The notes beneath the pieces were generated by a model that ran no database searches, had not been told where the DNA came from, and worked only from the letters and a program-made list of their open reading frames with translations. The translations under genes were made by a program, and so were the position numbers. A DNA stretch of 28,830 bases from a virus, in IMG/VR virus record IMGVR_UViG_3300005831_000054, positions 1 to 28,830 of that record. One strand, 5' to 3'. This document shows, one piece after another, positions 1-7,187 of the stretch (its first letter is position 1; every line of letters begins with the position of its first letter).

Positions 1-24
1 AATCACTGAGGCAATCGAGCATTC

Positions 25-42
25 AATCATAAATAAATGATT
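25..42 (-). terminator. A/T-rich inverted repeat just past the last gene
   Basis: Arms AATCAT and ATGATT (6 bp) flank a 6-nt AAATAA loop, directly after the TAA at 43-45 of the last minus-strand gene. A short AT-only stem like this is a weak terminator at best. It may only be the end of the transcript or chance. Confidence 0.2.
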
Positions 43-564
43 TTAATGACGGATAAACGAAACGCGCATCTTATCGCGCTTAGAGTTGCAGTGGGGGAAC
101 AGGCCGTGGGCGTCTGAGTTGACCGCGAGCTGTATGTTGCGTGCTCGCTTGCGCATAGCCTCATGACTCTTGCCATACATCTTTGCGATCATACGCGATG
201 ACATACACCCGGGCAGACTGAGCGCCCAGCGGATGAGCTCGACGTGCCGGCGAAAAGCGAAGTCGTCGGACATAGCCAGGGCATCGATAAAGGCCTTTAG
301 CATAACGGCCACATGATCTCGAGCGATGAAGGCGTCGACCTCGACATGTTGCTCCCGTGCCGCGGCGAGCGAGTCTTGCATCCAACGGACGTGCTCGTCT
401 TTAATTTTGAAGACGTGCCGACTCTGGACCATCTCGCGATAAGGCAGGACGCCGGCGCTTCGCATCTTCTCCTGGTCCTTCTTGGATTGAGCGAGGAACC
501 AAGCGTCGAACGACTGAGCCTCTTTGGTTGGAGCCGTGAGGTCATTGATGAGAGCCTTCGTCAT
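43..564 (-). CDS. Hypothetical protein with C-terminal helix-turn-helix-like segment
   Basis: 173 aa, ATG start. I do not recognise the family. Residues about 121-145 (MSSRMIAKMYGKSHEAMRKR and following) have the spacing of a helix-turn-helix: a helix, a GKS turn and a basic recognition helix, like sigma-factor region 4 or a small transcriptional regulator. The N-terminal 100 residues are helical and charged, without membrane segments. It is the last gene of the minus-strand series and overlaps the preceding gene (542-958) by 23 nt, which points to coupled translation. A DNA-binding regulatory role is an inference from the HTH pattern alone. A shorter ORF in another frame starting at 545 has an ATGA overlap but encodes an Arg/Ser-rich, low-quality sequence, so I prefer this one. 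Confidence 0.7.
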   Translation of the reverse strand: MTKALINDLTAPTKEAQSFDAWFLAQSKKDQEKMRSAGVLPYREMVQSRHVFKIKDEHVRWMQDSLAAAREQHVEVDAFIARDHVAVMLKAFIDALAMSDDFAFRRHVELIRWALSLPGCMSSRMIAKMYGKSHEAMRKRARNIQLAVNSDAHGLFPHCNSKRDKMRVSFIRH

Positions 565-958
565 TCGCCTGTGAATCTGTTGAAGGTTTCGACTGGGGCA
601 ATGTGCAAAGGTTGCGCCAGGTATTGTCGGCAGGGACGTAGGCTATGACGCCGAGGGTGCGTAGCCGGCGGACTAGGGAATCTCTTTTCATTCGCCGCTT
701 TTTGCCCTTACGCTGATAAGGAAACATAAGCATGTGCTCGTCGAGCTGCGCCGGTGTCAGAATTGCCGGCCATTCCCTGACTGTGTCGATGATGATAGCA
801 TTTACATCCTCCCTGACCTCGATTGACTTCGCGGTGGCCTTAGCCTGTCCGATCTCCATCTTCGCCCGCTTGTGCTTCCAGAGCCATAGCCGGTCCTTTG
901 AGAGCTTACGTTTGAAGGCTAGGAAGGCCAGTTGTTTGGCGGTCAGTTTACGTTTCAT
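542..958 (-). CDS. Hypothetical basic protein
   Basis: 138 aa, ATG start. Not recognised. The first 40 residues are strongly basic (MKRKLTAKQLAFLAFKRKLS and on). A central block around residues 55-110 (VNAIIIDTVREWPAILTPAQ, then a KGKKRRMKRDSLVRRLRTLG region) looks like a small winged-helix or other nucleic-acid-binding fold: two helices, then a basic helix followed by a VIAYV strand. The C-terminal 25 residues are Ser/Gln rich and probably disordered. Its 3' end overlaps the next gene by 23 nt. A nucleic-acid-binding function is inferred only from charge and secondary-structure impression. Confidence 0.6.
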   Translation of the reverse strand: MKRKLTAKQLAFLAFKRKLSKDRLWLWKHKRAKMEIGQAKATAKSIEVREDVNAIIIDTVREWPAILTPAQLDEHMLMFPYQRKGKKRRMKRDSLVRRLRTLGVIAYVPADNTWRNLCTLPQSKPSTDSQANDEGSHQ

Positions 959-964
959 CCTGGG

Positions 965-1087
965 TTATCTCGGTAAGGTGGCCGACTTGAAACTATTTAT
1001 CTTCCCCCGTGCGCCAGCGAAGGGGGTAGAAGCATAAATAACTACCCTTGCGGTAGACGGAGTTGCATACCCTAGTGACGAGGTCAT
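965..1087 (-). CDS. Possible 40-aa small protein
   Basis: A short ATG-started reading frame (begins MTSSLGYATPSTARVVIYAS) fills most of the space between the helicase gene and the 138-aa gene. Its TAA lies 6 nt before the ATG at 958, the spacing typical of this genome. Length and composition carry no family signal, so it may simply be leader sequence. The same stretch contains a small hairpin (CTACC-GCAAG-GGTAG in transcript sense) followed by TTATTTAT, which could alternatively be a weak terminator. Confidence 0.25.
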   Translation of the reverse strand: MTSSLGYATPSTARVVIYASTPFAGARGKINSFKSATLPR

Positions 1088-1137
1088 GATTAGGCGGGAT
1101 GCGGGGGGTGTTTAGGGTTGAGGGAGGGTCTTCCCCC

Positions 1138-2442
1138 TCACATTGACTTCAAACGCCCCAGAGCCCCCTTGGCGGGTCTGGAATCGGTATGCTGGGGGGC
1201 TGACTCGGTACCGACTGGGGCATGCTCCCAGCGTAGCACCTTGTCCTCGGGCGAATGTTGCAGGTAGATGAAGCCCGACTTGGAGCGGTTGCCGTCAACA
1301 TCTTCGAGCCCGCAACGGGAGGCGCGCTTGGAGAAGCCGAATTTATACCGGGCGGGTTCGCCCTTGGTGCGATAAAGGAAGCCAGCGTCTCGCGAGTAGT
1401 TGACCCACTCAGCTGAGCCGGCGCCGAGGTAGGCCAGTTGGGAGGGGGTCATGCTGTCGAGGTCGTCGGCGGACTTCGGCTTCGTCGTGTGGTGCATGTA
1501 GATCATGGCGGCCTTCGTGCGCTTGAGGACGGGGTCGACTTGCGTGCGGAGCCATTCGGTGGTCAGGGACTGGTCTGCGATGTCGAAGCCAGCGTAAGCC
1601 AGGAGCGGGTCAATCCAGACGACCTCGGCCTGATGACGGACGATAAGGCTTTCGAGGAATTCAGGGAAGGCGCTGCCGATGTGCTTCGTGTCGCGGACAA
1701 TGGCGATATTCTGCTTTAGCCTGGTCTTCTCGCTCTCGGTCATCTTGCACGTCGAGCCCTGCCACGACTCGGCAATGTCGCCCCCGTCATTCTCGGCCTG
1801 AAGGATAAGGGTTCGTAGCCCACGCACGGGAGCCAGACCAAAGACGGACTGGCCAAGCGCCCACGAAGTCGCGATCTGCATCATCAGGGAAGACTTGCCG
1901 GTGCCGGAGAAGCCGACGATGGAAACGGCGTAGCCTTCGCAAAGCCAGCGCCGAGACTTGCCGACGAGGACTGTCTTGTCGTCGAGCGGGTTGAAGGCGT
2001 CAAGGGCATCGAGGTCGAACCACTCGCCCATATCCTTCTCGCGTTTGGTGGCCTTGCGCTGTTCGGACAGGCGGGCATAATGCTCGATGATTGAATCGGG
2101 ATTGGTTGCCCGTGATGCAATGTCGGCAGCCTGACGGAGTAGCGCTGCATTCGTAATCAGGTCAACGTGCTCAGACCGATATGGGTTGAAGCCGGCATCG
2201 GTGACCAGGAGCGAGACTGTGGCGGCCTCGACGGGAGACTTCATCTCTCGGAGCTTCTGGCTGACAGTGTGCTCGTCGGCTGCTATGCCGTCGACTGCTA
2301 GGGACAGCGCGGCCGCGTAAATGTCCAGATGTGTTGGGTCAAAGAAATCCGAAGACTTAAGGTCTGCGGGAAGAGGGAGTGCATCACGAAGCAGGACGCC
2401 GAGCAGGTGGCGTTCCGCGGCGACGTTATTCGGCGGGATCAT
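1138..2442 (-). CDS. Replicative helicase/ATPase, DnaB-N plus RepA-like RecA domain
   Basis: 434 aa from the ATG. The N-terminal part (AAERHLLGVLLRDA onward, roughly residues 5-110) resembles the DnaB N-terminal domain. The second half is a RecA/RepA-type P-loop ATPase (AAA_25-like): Walker A GFSGTGKSS at about 177-185, an AEND element after a LILQ strand at about 212-218, Walker B VVWIDPL at about 274-280, and an MHHTTKP sensor motif at about 316. It probably unwinds or loads at the phage origin. An upstream TTG at 2487 would add 15 residues, but the ATG at 2442 is preceded by the pyrimidine-rich leader typical of this phage's early genes, so I chose it. It follows the 96-aa gene with no promoter between. 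Confidence 0.85.
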   Translation of the reverse strand: MIPPNNVAAERHLLGVLLRDALPLPADLKSSDFFDPTHLDIYAAALSLAVDGIAADEHTVSQKLREMKSPVEAATVSLLVTDAGFNPYRSEHVDLITNAALLRQAADIASRATNPDSIIEHYARLSEQRKATKREKDMGEWFDLDALDAFNPLDDKTVLVGKSRRWLCEGYAVSIVGFSGTGKSSLMMQIATSWALGQSVFGLAPVRGLRTLILQAENDGGDIAESWQGSTCKMTESEKTRLKQNIAIVRDTKHIGSAFPEFLESLIVRHQAEVVWIDPLLAYAGFDIADQSLTTEWLRTQVDPVLKRTKAAMIYMHHTTKPKSADDLDSMTPSQLAYLGAGSAEWVNYSRDAGFLYRTKGEPARYKFGFSKRASRCGLEDVDGNRSKSGFIYLQHSPEDKVLRWEHAPVGTESAPQHTDSRPAKGALGRLKSM

Positions 2443-2492
2443 GGGAGAGAGGTTTGGAGGGATGGGGGCGTGGATGCCCTGCGTCAAATGTT

Positions 2493-2783
2493 TTAACGCC
2501 CTTTGGTTTTTGGCGGTGGGCCGAAGTGGTCGAGTAGGCGCATCCGTCCTTTCGTGATGACTCGGAAGCGTTTCTTGACGAGGACGCCAATCTTTACTGC
2601 CCGGTCAACATACAGGGAGGCCTGATGATTGGCGGCAAGGTTCCACTTCTTAGCCCATTCGCCACGGGTCAGGAAACCTTTGTCGGGCTGGACGGCTTGC
2701 ATATGGATGTCGGCCATGACGGCCTTGAGCACGGGGTCGGCGCCAATACGCGAGTAGAGAAGCTTCTGTCCTTTCTGGCTCAT
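2493..2783 (-). CDS. Hypothetical protein, winged-helix-like
   Basis: 96 aa, starting MSQKGQKLLYSRIGADPVLK. The start is fixed by an ATGA overlap with the stop of the metallophosphoesterase gene (2780-2783). The long reading frame continuing upstream is Pro/Arg/Gly-rich shadow sequence. Residues 38-85 (TRGEWAKKWNL, then SLYVDRAVKIGVL, then KKRFRVITKGRMRLLDHF) read as helix, recognition helix and wing, as in small winged-helix DNA-binding proteins. Lying directly before the helicase gene, it could be an accessory replication or loader protein. That is inference from position and predicted fold only. Confidence 0.7.
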   Translation of the reverse strand: MSQKGQKLLYSRIGADPVLKAVMADIHMQAVQPDKGFLTRGEWAKKWNLAANHQASLYVDRAVKIGVLVKKRFRVITKGRMRLLDHFGPPPKTKGR

Positions 2784-3544
2784 TTGCTCTTCGGGTTGAA
2801 GACCTTGAGGTCGGTTGTCCAGACCCATCGGCTGCCGACCCGGTGGACGAGCCAGACCTTCCAGTCCTTGCCGTCGACCCAGCCAGCAGCGAAGCCTGAG
2901 CCCCAGCGGCTTGTCGCCAGTCTGTGCGACGCGTAAGCCATAGCGTCCTTTTGGCATAGACACCCAGCGGAGAATGCGGCGCCGCCTTCGGCCTTGGTCA
3001 AGTTAACCTGGCTAAGGGTGTGGGTGTGCCCGTGGATCAGAGCGCCGCCCCGGTCTGCGTAGTGCTTGCCCTGCTCGGGCGTGGCGTTCAGGCCGTGAGC
3101 GTAGCCGTGGATAAAGGCGACCTGCCCAAGGCGGTAGACACCCTTCTCGGCGTGGTAGGGTAGGATGGTCTTGGCTCCGCAGCTCTTCGCGGTCGTACGG
3201 ATGCGGGCGTCGAGGTCGGCACAGTAGTCCCGTACCAGGGCGGAGGCCGAGGTTTGCTGGAGGGCTTCGGCGCGGTGCTCGTGATTTCCCATCAGGTAGA
3301 CAGTGGGCTTGGTGCGGGCTAGGAAGTCTTCGCCGGCCTCGACGTCAGCAATGAGGGACTCAGCGCCTTCGGCATCTTGGCCAGCGCCGCGACGGAGGGA
3401 ACGGAAGTCGAAGCAGTCGCCGAGGTGTACGCGGACGGACGGCTTGTAGTCCTTGATGAATTCGCAGAGAGCCTCGACGGCGTTCTCGTCGGCCATGTCG
3501 CCGTGATTGTCGCCGAAAGCGACGAAGCGGATTGGGGTGCTCAT
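2780..3544 (-). CDS. Metallophosphoesterase (calcineurin-like)
   Basis: 254 aa. All metallophosphoesterase motifs are visible in order: GDNHGD at 11-16 (D-x-H), GDCFD at 42-46, GNHE at 86-89, HGY at 146-148 and HGHTH at 171-175. The family uses two metal ions to hydrolyse phosphomonoesters or phosphodiesters. In phages such enzymes may process nucleotides or DNA ends. The ATG at 3544 lies one nucleotide after the preceding gene's TAA and immediately before the first beta strand, so it is preferred over an ATG at 3577. The stop overlaps the next start (ATGA). Substrate unknown. The neighbouring nucleotide kinase and recombination genes suggest nucleic-acid metabolism. Confidence 0.88.
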   Translation of the reverse strand: MSTPIRFVAFGDNHGDMADENAVEALCEFIKDYKPSVRVHLGDCFDFRSLRRGAGQDAEGAESLIADVEAGEDFLARTKPTVYLMGNHEHRAEALQQTSASALVRDYCADLDARIRTTAKSCGAKTILPYHAEKGVYRLGQVAFIHGYAHGLNATPEQGKHYADRGGALIHGHTHTLSQVNLTKAEGGAAFSAGCLCQKDAMAYASHRLATSRWGSGFAAGWVDGKDWKVWLVHRVGSRWVWTTDLKVFNPKSK

Positions 3545-3545
3545 G

Positions 3546-3872
3546 TTATTCGGTAGGAATGGGTAGGCCTTGGTCATAGGCCTTGAGCATTAGGTCGCGT
3601 CGACGGCGTGCGTTCTCAAGGTCGCCCCCGAGGTTCTGGAGAATGTCGGTCTTGCGGCGCCGTAAACGAAACCACCAACAGTCGCCGAGTTTCTGAAGGT
3701 GATGATTGGGGTTCTCGGCCTTGATGATTGGGTCGCGGCCGTCCCGACCTGCCCGGGTGTATTTCGGGCAAGCCAGCAGAAAGTCGATTCGCTCCTGGCT
3801 AAGACCTGCACGGCGAGCCCATTGGATACGCTCGTCTAGTGACAGGTATTCCTCCATGGTCAGAGTCGCCAT
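3546..3872 (-). CDS. Hypothetical protein (108 aa)
   Basis: Not recognised. The sequence is charged and mostly helical, with an acidic N-terminus (MEEYLSLDERIQWARRAG) and a C-terminal Arg-rich helix (ENARRRRDLMLKAYDQG). A central WWFRLRRRKTDI segment looks like a beta hairpin with basic character. The ATG at 3872 overlaps the dNMP kinase gene by 13 nt. An in-frame ATG at 3857, two nucleotides after the kinase stop codon, is an equally plausible start and would remove five residues. No membrane or signal sequence. Confidence 0.65.
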   Translation of the reverse strand: MATLTMEEYLSLDERIQWARRAGLSQERIDFLLACPKYTRAGRDGRDPIIKAENPNHHLQKLGDCWWFRLRRRKTDILQNLGGDLENARRRRDLMLKAYDQGLPIPTE

Positions 3873-4432
3873 GTCTTTGCGATGTAGCGGCCTTCCTGCA
3901 TGATGGCGTTACGAGAGTTAGGGGCAAAGGTCATCTCGAGGTCGAAGGCGTACCGCTCGCGGATCTCCATGATGCTGTCGAGCTCTTCGGAGTTGGCGGC
4001 CTCAACGCCAGAGGTCGAGACGTAGATTGTGCGCACCTTCCAGCCGAGGTCGTGCAGGATGGTCTGCGACACTTGCAGCTCGTTGAGATACCGCCAGTCA
4101 CTGCATACCACAGTTTCCGGCGCTTGCTCCCCTGGCGTCATTTGGATGGGGCAATAGTAAGCGAGGTTTTTAGCGAAGATGTCCTTGTCGATTGACCGGG
4201 CAAGCCGTCCAGCTGCGACAAGGAAGTCGCGGTTCTTAACCTTGAAGGCCTCGTTGTGAAAGTTGCCCTCGAGGTTGAGGCTCATCAGATAGTCATTGCC
4301 GGCGTCCTTGAGGTAGTCCGCAAAGTTCTGCTTGCGCGAAGGCCTTGTCGCCCATTCGAGGATGCCCGAGGCAAGGGTGTCCTTCCCGGCCCTGGCGTAG
4401 CCGCAGATCAGGACAAGAGTCGGCGCGGCCAT
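3860..4432 (-). CDS. Deoxynucleoside monophosphate kinase-like P-loop protein
   Basis: 190 aa from the ATG. A Walker A loop, GYARAGKD (residues 11-18), follows a hydrophobic strand (APTLVLICGY). A conserved-looking acidic strand VVCSDWRYLNEL and a C-terminal lid region rich in Arg/Glu follow, as in phage dNMP kinases (the T4 gp1-type family) and related adenylate-kinase-like folds. It would phosphorylate dNMPs to supply DNA synthesis. An in-frame GTG at 4453 would add seven residues, but the ATG at 4432 carries the CACCCACGCCC leader typical of early genes here, so I chose it. Lies between the SSB-like gene and a hypothetical gene, in one operon. Confidence 0.78.
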   Translation of the reverse strand: MAAPTLVLICGYARAGKDTLASGILEWATRPSRKQNFADYLKDAGNDYLMSLNLEGNFHNEAFKVKNRDFLVAAGRLARSIDKDIFAKNLAYYCPIQMTPGEQAPETVVCSDWRYLNELQVSQTILHDLGWKVRTIYVSTSGVEAANSEELDSIMEIRERYAFDLEMTFAPNSRNAIMQEGRYIAKTWRL

Positions 4433-4444
4433 GGGCGTGGGTGC
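4433..4444 (-). promoter_or_regulatory. Pyrimidine-rich start leader (dNMP kinase)
   Basis: Transcript-sense sequence GCACCCACGCCC abuts the ATG. It matches the CACCCAC core found before the starts at 5705, 9561, 9946 and 10086. It decides between the GTG and ATG starts of this gene. Confidence 0.4.
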
Positions 4445-4459
4445 TTCAGTCACGGCCGT

Positions 4460-4900
4460 TTAATAGGGGACGTCTTCGGGGTTCGGCAGGTCGTTGACGA
4501 CCGGCTTCTGGGAGCCCTTCGGAAACGAGAGCTTATATTTGTATTGGGCCTTGCCGTTGTATTCGCCATTGGCTTCGCACTCAACGCCGACGAGCAGGGT
4601 CTGGCCGCAAGCGGGTTCGAGGTATTGCAGGTACTCGGCAGGGGTGGCGTCCATACGAATTTCGCTGGTGAATTTGCCGGAGAATTTACCGACGAGCATG
4701 GCGAGCGCCTTGCCGTACTTGGTGGAGAAGTTCTTCGACAGGCAGAAGCCCTTGTCGTCGACGAAGAAGAGGCGGGCGGAGGCCGTGCCGTCTTCCCAGA
4801 CCTTGACCTTGTCGGTTCCCTTGGGGCGGATGAGTTTCAGTTTATAGGTTCCGTTGGTCGAGATGTTCGTCAGCGGGGGGCGTTCGTTGGTGGGTTCCAT
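4460..4900 (-). CDS. Probable single-stranded DNA-binding protein
   Basis: 146 aa, starting MEPTNERPPLTNISTNGTYK, four nucleotides after the exonuclease stop codon. The reading frame continuing upstream is Ser/Pro/Arg shadow sequence. The body looks all-beta (TYKLKLIRPKG, TASARLFFVDDKGF, QTLLVGVEC, KAQYKYKLSFP), compatible with an OB fold. The C-terminus, NPEDVPY, is an acidic tip ending in a hydrophobic pair and an aromatic, which resembles the DDIPF protein-interaction tip of bacterial SSB. It sits in the same operon as an exonuclease and an ERF annealing protein. SSB identity is inferred from fold impression, tip and context. I see no classical SSB signature. Confidence 0.6.
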   Translation of the reverse strand: MEPTNERPPLTNISTNGTYKLKLIRPKGTDKVKVWEDGTASARLFFVDDKGFCLSKNFSTKYGKALAMLVGKFSGKFTSEIRMDATPAEYLQYLEPACGQTLLVGVECEANGEYNGKAQYKYKLSFPKGSQKPVVNDLPNPEDVPY

Positions 4901-4904
4901 GGTA

Positions 4905-5705
4905 TTAGGCGAAGGTAATGGGGGTTGCGGTCGAGGTCGTCTTGACGTCGATGACTTGGATGTCGTCAGGGTAGGCTGGCCAGACGCCGGAGGCGGTGCA
5001 CTCGCGGTAAAGGGTGACGGCCTTCTCGAAGTCGGAGACTGCCCAGGACATGAGCTCGGGACCGATCTCGCAGACGGCCGTGGCAAAGGGCGGCTCCTTT
5101 TCAACGAAGAGGAATCGGAAGCCGAGAGGGCGCTTGCCCGTGGCGAGCTCATAAACGAGGCGATACCAATAGGCCTGTAATGCGTAGCGATAATTGCGGA
5201 TGCTCTTGAGCATGCCGGCGGGCGTTGCTTCGCCTAGGCCCGTGGTCTTGATGTCCCATAGGTAGTCGCCGGCCACCCCATCGATGGCGGCCTTGAGGGG
5301 GATGCCGTTATAGTCGACGTGGTACATCACTTCGGTCTCGTCGAATTCAACGCCGTGCACCTTGAGCGCGTGTCGAGCAGCCGAAGCCACGAGATGCCCC
5401 ATGGCAGACTCTTCCGAGTCGAGGATGGTCTTGCCGGCATTGTGTTCGCAGAAGTCGGACCACATAGCCTTACCCTCTTTTGTCCGGCGATCGCAATCTG
5501 GAGCGGTCGCATAGAGGTCGTCTAAGGTGTGGGGCTCGAGGATGGCAGAATGAACGAAGGTGCCGAAGCGCAAGGCCTTGGTCTCTTCGTGGGGCGTGTT
5601 GATGTAAGCCTGGTAATGGCTAGCGGAAACCAATAGGTGCTTTGCGGCGCTCTGGTTAAGCGCTGGGAAGGCTCGGTATTCTTTGCGGTCGTGGATTTGG
5701 GGCAT
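4905..5705 (-). CDS. PD-(D/E)XK exonuclease, RecE/DUF3799-like
   Basis: 266 aa, starting MPQIHDRKEYRAFPALNQSA. Diagnostic elements of the RecE-type/DUF3799 phage exonuclease are visible: GTFVHSAIL (51-His region near residue 52), KAAIDGV with the catalytic Asp near 142, DIKTT (Asp151/Lys153) and ALQAYWY (Gln177). The enzyme degrades duplex DNA 5' to 3' and leaves 3' single strands for the ERF annealing protein encoded upstream. Earlier in-frame codons give an Arg-rich artefact, and the chosen ATG is preceded by the TTTCCACCCACAC leader. Normal length for the family. It pairs functionally with ERF and the SSB-like protein. Confidence 0.88.
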   Translation of the reverse strand: MPQIHDRKEYRAFPALNQSAAKHLLVSASHYQAYINTPHEETKALRFGTFVHSAILEPHTLDDLYATAPDCDRRTKEGKAMWSDFCEHNAGKTILDSEESAMGHLVASAARHALKVHGVEFDETEVMYHVDYNGIPLKAAIDGVAGDYLWDIKTTGLGEATPAGMLKSIRNYRYALQAYWYRLVYELATGKRPLGFRFLFVEKEPPFATAVCEIGPELMSWAVSDFEKAVTLYRECTASGVWPAYPDDIQVIDVKTTSTATPITFA

Positions 5706-5725
5706 GTTTGTGTGGGTGGAAATTA
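5706..5725 (-). promoter_or_regulatory. Pyrimidine-rich start leader (exonuclease)
   Basis: Transcript-sense TAATTTCCACCCACACAAAC, where the TAA is the stop of the preceding gene. The block CTAATTTCCACCCACAC is identical to the leader of the 121-aa gene starting at 9946. Confidence 0.45.
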
Positions 5726-6079
5726 GAGGGCGGCGTCGTCGTCGCCGGGGTTGGCTTCTTCGACGTGCGCTGAGAGCAGATTGCAAAGGTCGATGGCGTT
5801 GTCGGCGGCTAGGGCTACGCGATCGAGCTGATTGCGGAGGACGCGTTCATGAGCGACGACGGCTTTTAGGCGGTCGTAGATCGGCTTGATGTGGTAAGCC
5901 TCTTCGATGTTATCGGCGTCGAGCAAATCAAGTTCGGCTGCGGCCGCGTTGATTGCGTTGTGCAGGTTGTTCAGATCGTCGGACTGTATGCCTCGAGAGT
6001 CATACAATGTAGGACGAAGGGCGGCGACTTCGCCGGCTAACTGGGTGAGGATGTTCCTCAGGTAATCGCGGTTGGTCAT
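5723..6079 (-). CDS. Hypothetical helical protein (118 aa)
   Basis: Not recognised. Almost entirely helical, with several amphipathic stretches (YLRNILTQLAGEVAALRPTL; LHNAINAAAAELDLLDADNI; RLKAVVAHERVLRNQLDRVA) and an acidic tail ending PGDDDAAL. The pattern suggests a coiled-coil or helical-bundle protein that oligomerises. The start overlaps the stop of the upstream gene (ATGA at 6076-6079). It lies between the exonuclease and ERF genes, so a helper in recombination is possible but unsupported by motif. Confidence 0.65.
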   Translation of the reverse strand: MTNRDYLRNILTQLAGEVAALRPTLYDSRGIQSDDLNNLHNAINAAAAELDLLDADNIEEAYHIKPIYDRLKAVVAHERVLRNQLDRVALAADNAIDLCNLLSAHVEEANPGDDDAAL

Positions 6080-6315
6080 CGGTTAAAGGTAAGTTCTTTA
6101 ATCTCTCCAGTGGGAGCGAGCGTAAAGAATCGGACTTGTGATCGGGCCAGGGACGGGTGCGTCTTGCGCTTCCACAGGCCGAGGTCGGAGAGGTAGTCGG
6201 CGTGCTTGCGGGCGGTCATCTCGACATAGGGGTAGCCGTCGAGGAGCAGAAGCAGGGCGTACTGGCCGGAGACAGTCCGGGCGATGCGTTCGATGCCGGC
6301 GGGGATGGGGGTCAT
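6076..6315 (-). CDS. Hypothetical protein (79 aa)
   Basis: Starts MTPIPAGIERIARTVSGQYA. The start is fixed by an ATGA overlap with the 51-aa gene upstream (6312-6315), and its own stop overlaps the next start (6076-6079). Mixed alpha/beta: a hydrophobic strand YALLLLLDGYPYVEM, then a helix-turn region TARKHADYLSDLGLWKRKTH, then strands VRFFTLAP and GEIKELTF. The middle reads like a small winged-helix fold (helix, recognition helix, wing). Not recognised. Confidence 0.6.
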   Translation of the reverse strand: MTPIPAGIERIARTVSGQYALLLLLDGYPYVEMTARKHADYLSDLGLWKRKTHPSLARSQVRFFTLAPTGEIKELTFNR

Positions 6316-6467
6316 TTGATGGGCTTCCAGACGTTGAGCGAGAAAAGGTATTCCCAGCGCTTGGCGTTGGAGAGTAGGCGGAGGTCGGTGCGTTTGGCTT
6401 CCCAAGGCGTCTGCAGCTTTAGCCCAGGGGTTGCCCGGGCTTCGGCTGCGGACTTGGCCTTAGCCAT
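6312..6467 (-). CDS. Small basic hypothetical protein (51 aa)
   Basis: A short gene supported by its joints. The ATG at 6467 overlaps the end of the 80-aa gene (TAA at 6460-6462), and its TGA overlaps the next ATG (ATGA at 6312-6315). It begins MAKAKSAAEARATPGLKLQT and ends with an aromatic/basic segment (KRWEYLFSLNVWKPIK). Ala/Lys-rich N-terminus, no membrane segment. Not recognised. Confidence 0.5.
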   Translation of the reverse strand: MAKAKSAAEARATPGLKLQTPWEAKRTDLRLLSNAKRWEYLFSLNVWKPIK

Positions 6468-6702
6468 GATTACGGGCTTCCTGCCAGCCATCGAGGGCTT
6501 CGACTAATTCGTCTGGGCCGATGGTCTGAGCGTGGCGGACGCAGTACCAGATGGCGTCGCCGGCCTCGCGCATGGCCTCAAGGCGACCTTCGAGCTGACG
6601 GATGCGGGCGTTGGCGGCCATCAGTTCGTTTTGAGCGTGGGCGTTGGCAATGGCGTTGTTGAGGAAGGCCATCGGGTCGAGGGGGTCGTTGGGGTTGCTC
6701 AT
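6460..6702 (-). CDS. Hypothetical coiled-coil protein (80 aa)
   Basis: Starts MSNPNDPLDPMAFLNNAIAN at an ATGA overlap with the ERF stop (6699-6702). A heptad-like helix covers residues about 15-48 (AHAQNELMAANARIRQLEGR and on), followed by a short C-terminal domain with AIWYCVRH and ELVEALDGWQEA. The upstream in-frame extension is Arg/Pro shadow sequence. Coupled to the ERF gene, it may act with it. Family unknown. Confidence 0.6.
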   Translation of the reverse strand: MSNPNDPLDPMAFLNNAIANAHAQNELMAANARIRQLEGRLEAMREAGDAIWYCVRHAQTIGPDELVEALDGWQEARNHG

Positions 6703-7181
6703 TTGGTCAGGGGGCGAGGGGTCGGGGAGAAGGCAGGGGCAGAGGCTCCGCCTAGGATAGACTGGGAAGAGGCCGCAGAGCGGAAGCCAGAGGCCGCCAC
6801 GGCCCCGTCGTCGTCGAGGTCTACGGAGATACCGCAAGCCGTCTGGATGGACTGACGGCGGATGTAGGTGATAGCGCCGCCAATCTTCTGGGCGTCCAGA
6901 CCCTCGGCCTTGACCATCAGGCGACCGAAGTCGAAGCGCTCACCCGAGGCGTGAAGGAAGGCGGTGTTGACGCCGACCTTGCCCTCTTCGGAGACGAGCG
7001 TCTGGATTAGAGCCAGGTTGTGCTCGAACAGGACGGGCTTGATGGCGTCGAGCAGCGCGTCGAGGGAGACGTAGCGGTTCTTAAAGCCGGGGTTTACTTT
7101 GTTGGCCTTGACGTTGTCGAGCTCAGAAAGCGCGGCGACTAGGTCGGCGGTGGGGGTTTGGGATTTGGGCGTGGTGCTCAT
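6699..7181 (-). CDS. erf: ERF-family single-strand annealing protein
   Basis: 160 aa. The ERF core is clear: NPGFKNRYVSLDALLDAIKP near residues 29-50, LALIQTLVSEEG, then GGAITYIRRQSIQTACGISV near 102-121, followed by the acidic DLDDDG. ERF proteins (P22 Erf type) form rings on single-stranded DNA and anneal complementary strands, which supports recombination, genome circularisation and recombination-dependent replication. The C-terminal 35 residues are Ser/Ala/Pro-rich linker, somewhat shorter than in P22 Erf. It sits in the same operon as the exonuclease, SSB-like protein and RuvC-like resolvase. Confidence 0.9.
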   Translation of the reverse strand: MSTTPKSQTPTADLVAALSELDNVKANKVNPGFKNRYVSLDALLDAIKPVLFEHNLALIQTLVSEEGKVGVNTAFLHASGERFDFGRLMVKAEGLDAQKIGGAITYIRRQSIQTACGISVDLDDDGAVAASGFRSAASSQSILGGASAPAFSPTPRPLTK

Positions 7182-7187
7182 GGGAGA

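Noticed and set aside
297-545. Alternative minus-strand frame starting at the ATGA junction at 542-545
   Set aside because: It has an attractive overlap, but the product is Ser/Arg/Pro low-complexity sequence. The 173-aa frame in the same DNA has normal composition and an HTH-like segment.
1088-1137. G/C-rich stretch before the left-end genes as a strong terminator
   Set aside because: It has C-runs but no stem followed by a T-run in transcript sense; the nearby CTACC/GGTAG hairpin is too short.
2443-2487. TTG start for the helicase at 2487
   Set aside because: The added 15 residues are Pro-rich with no homology cue, while the ATG at 2442 has the C-rich leader and directly precedes the helicase N-terminal domain.
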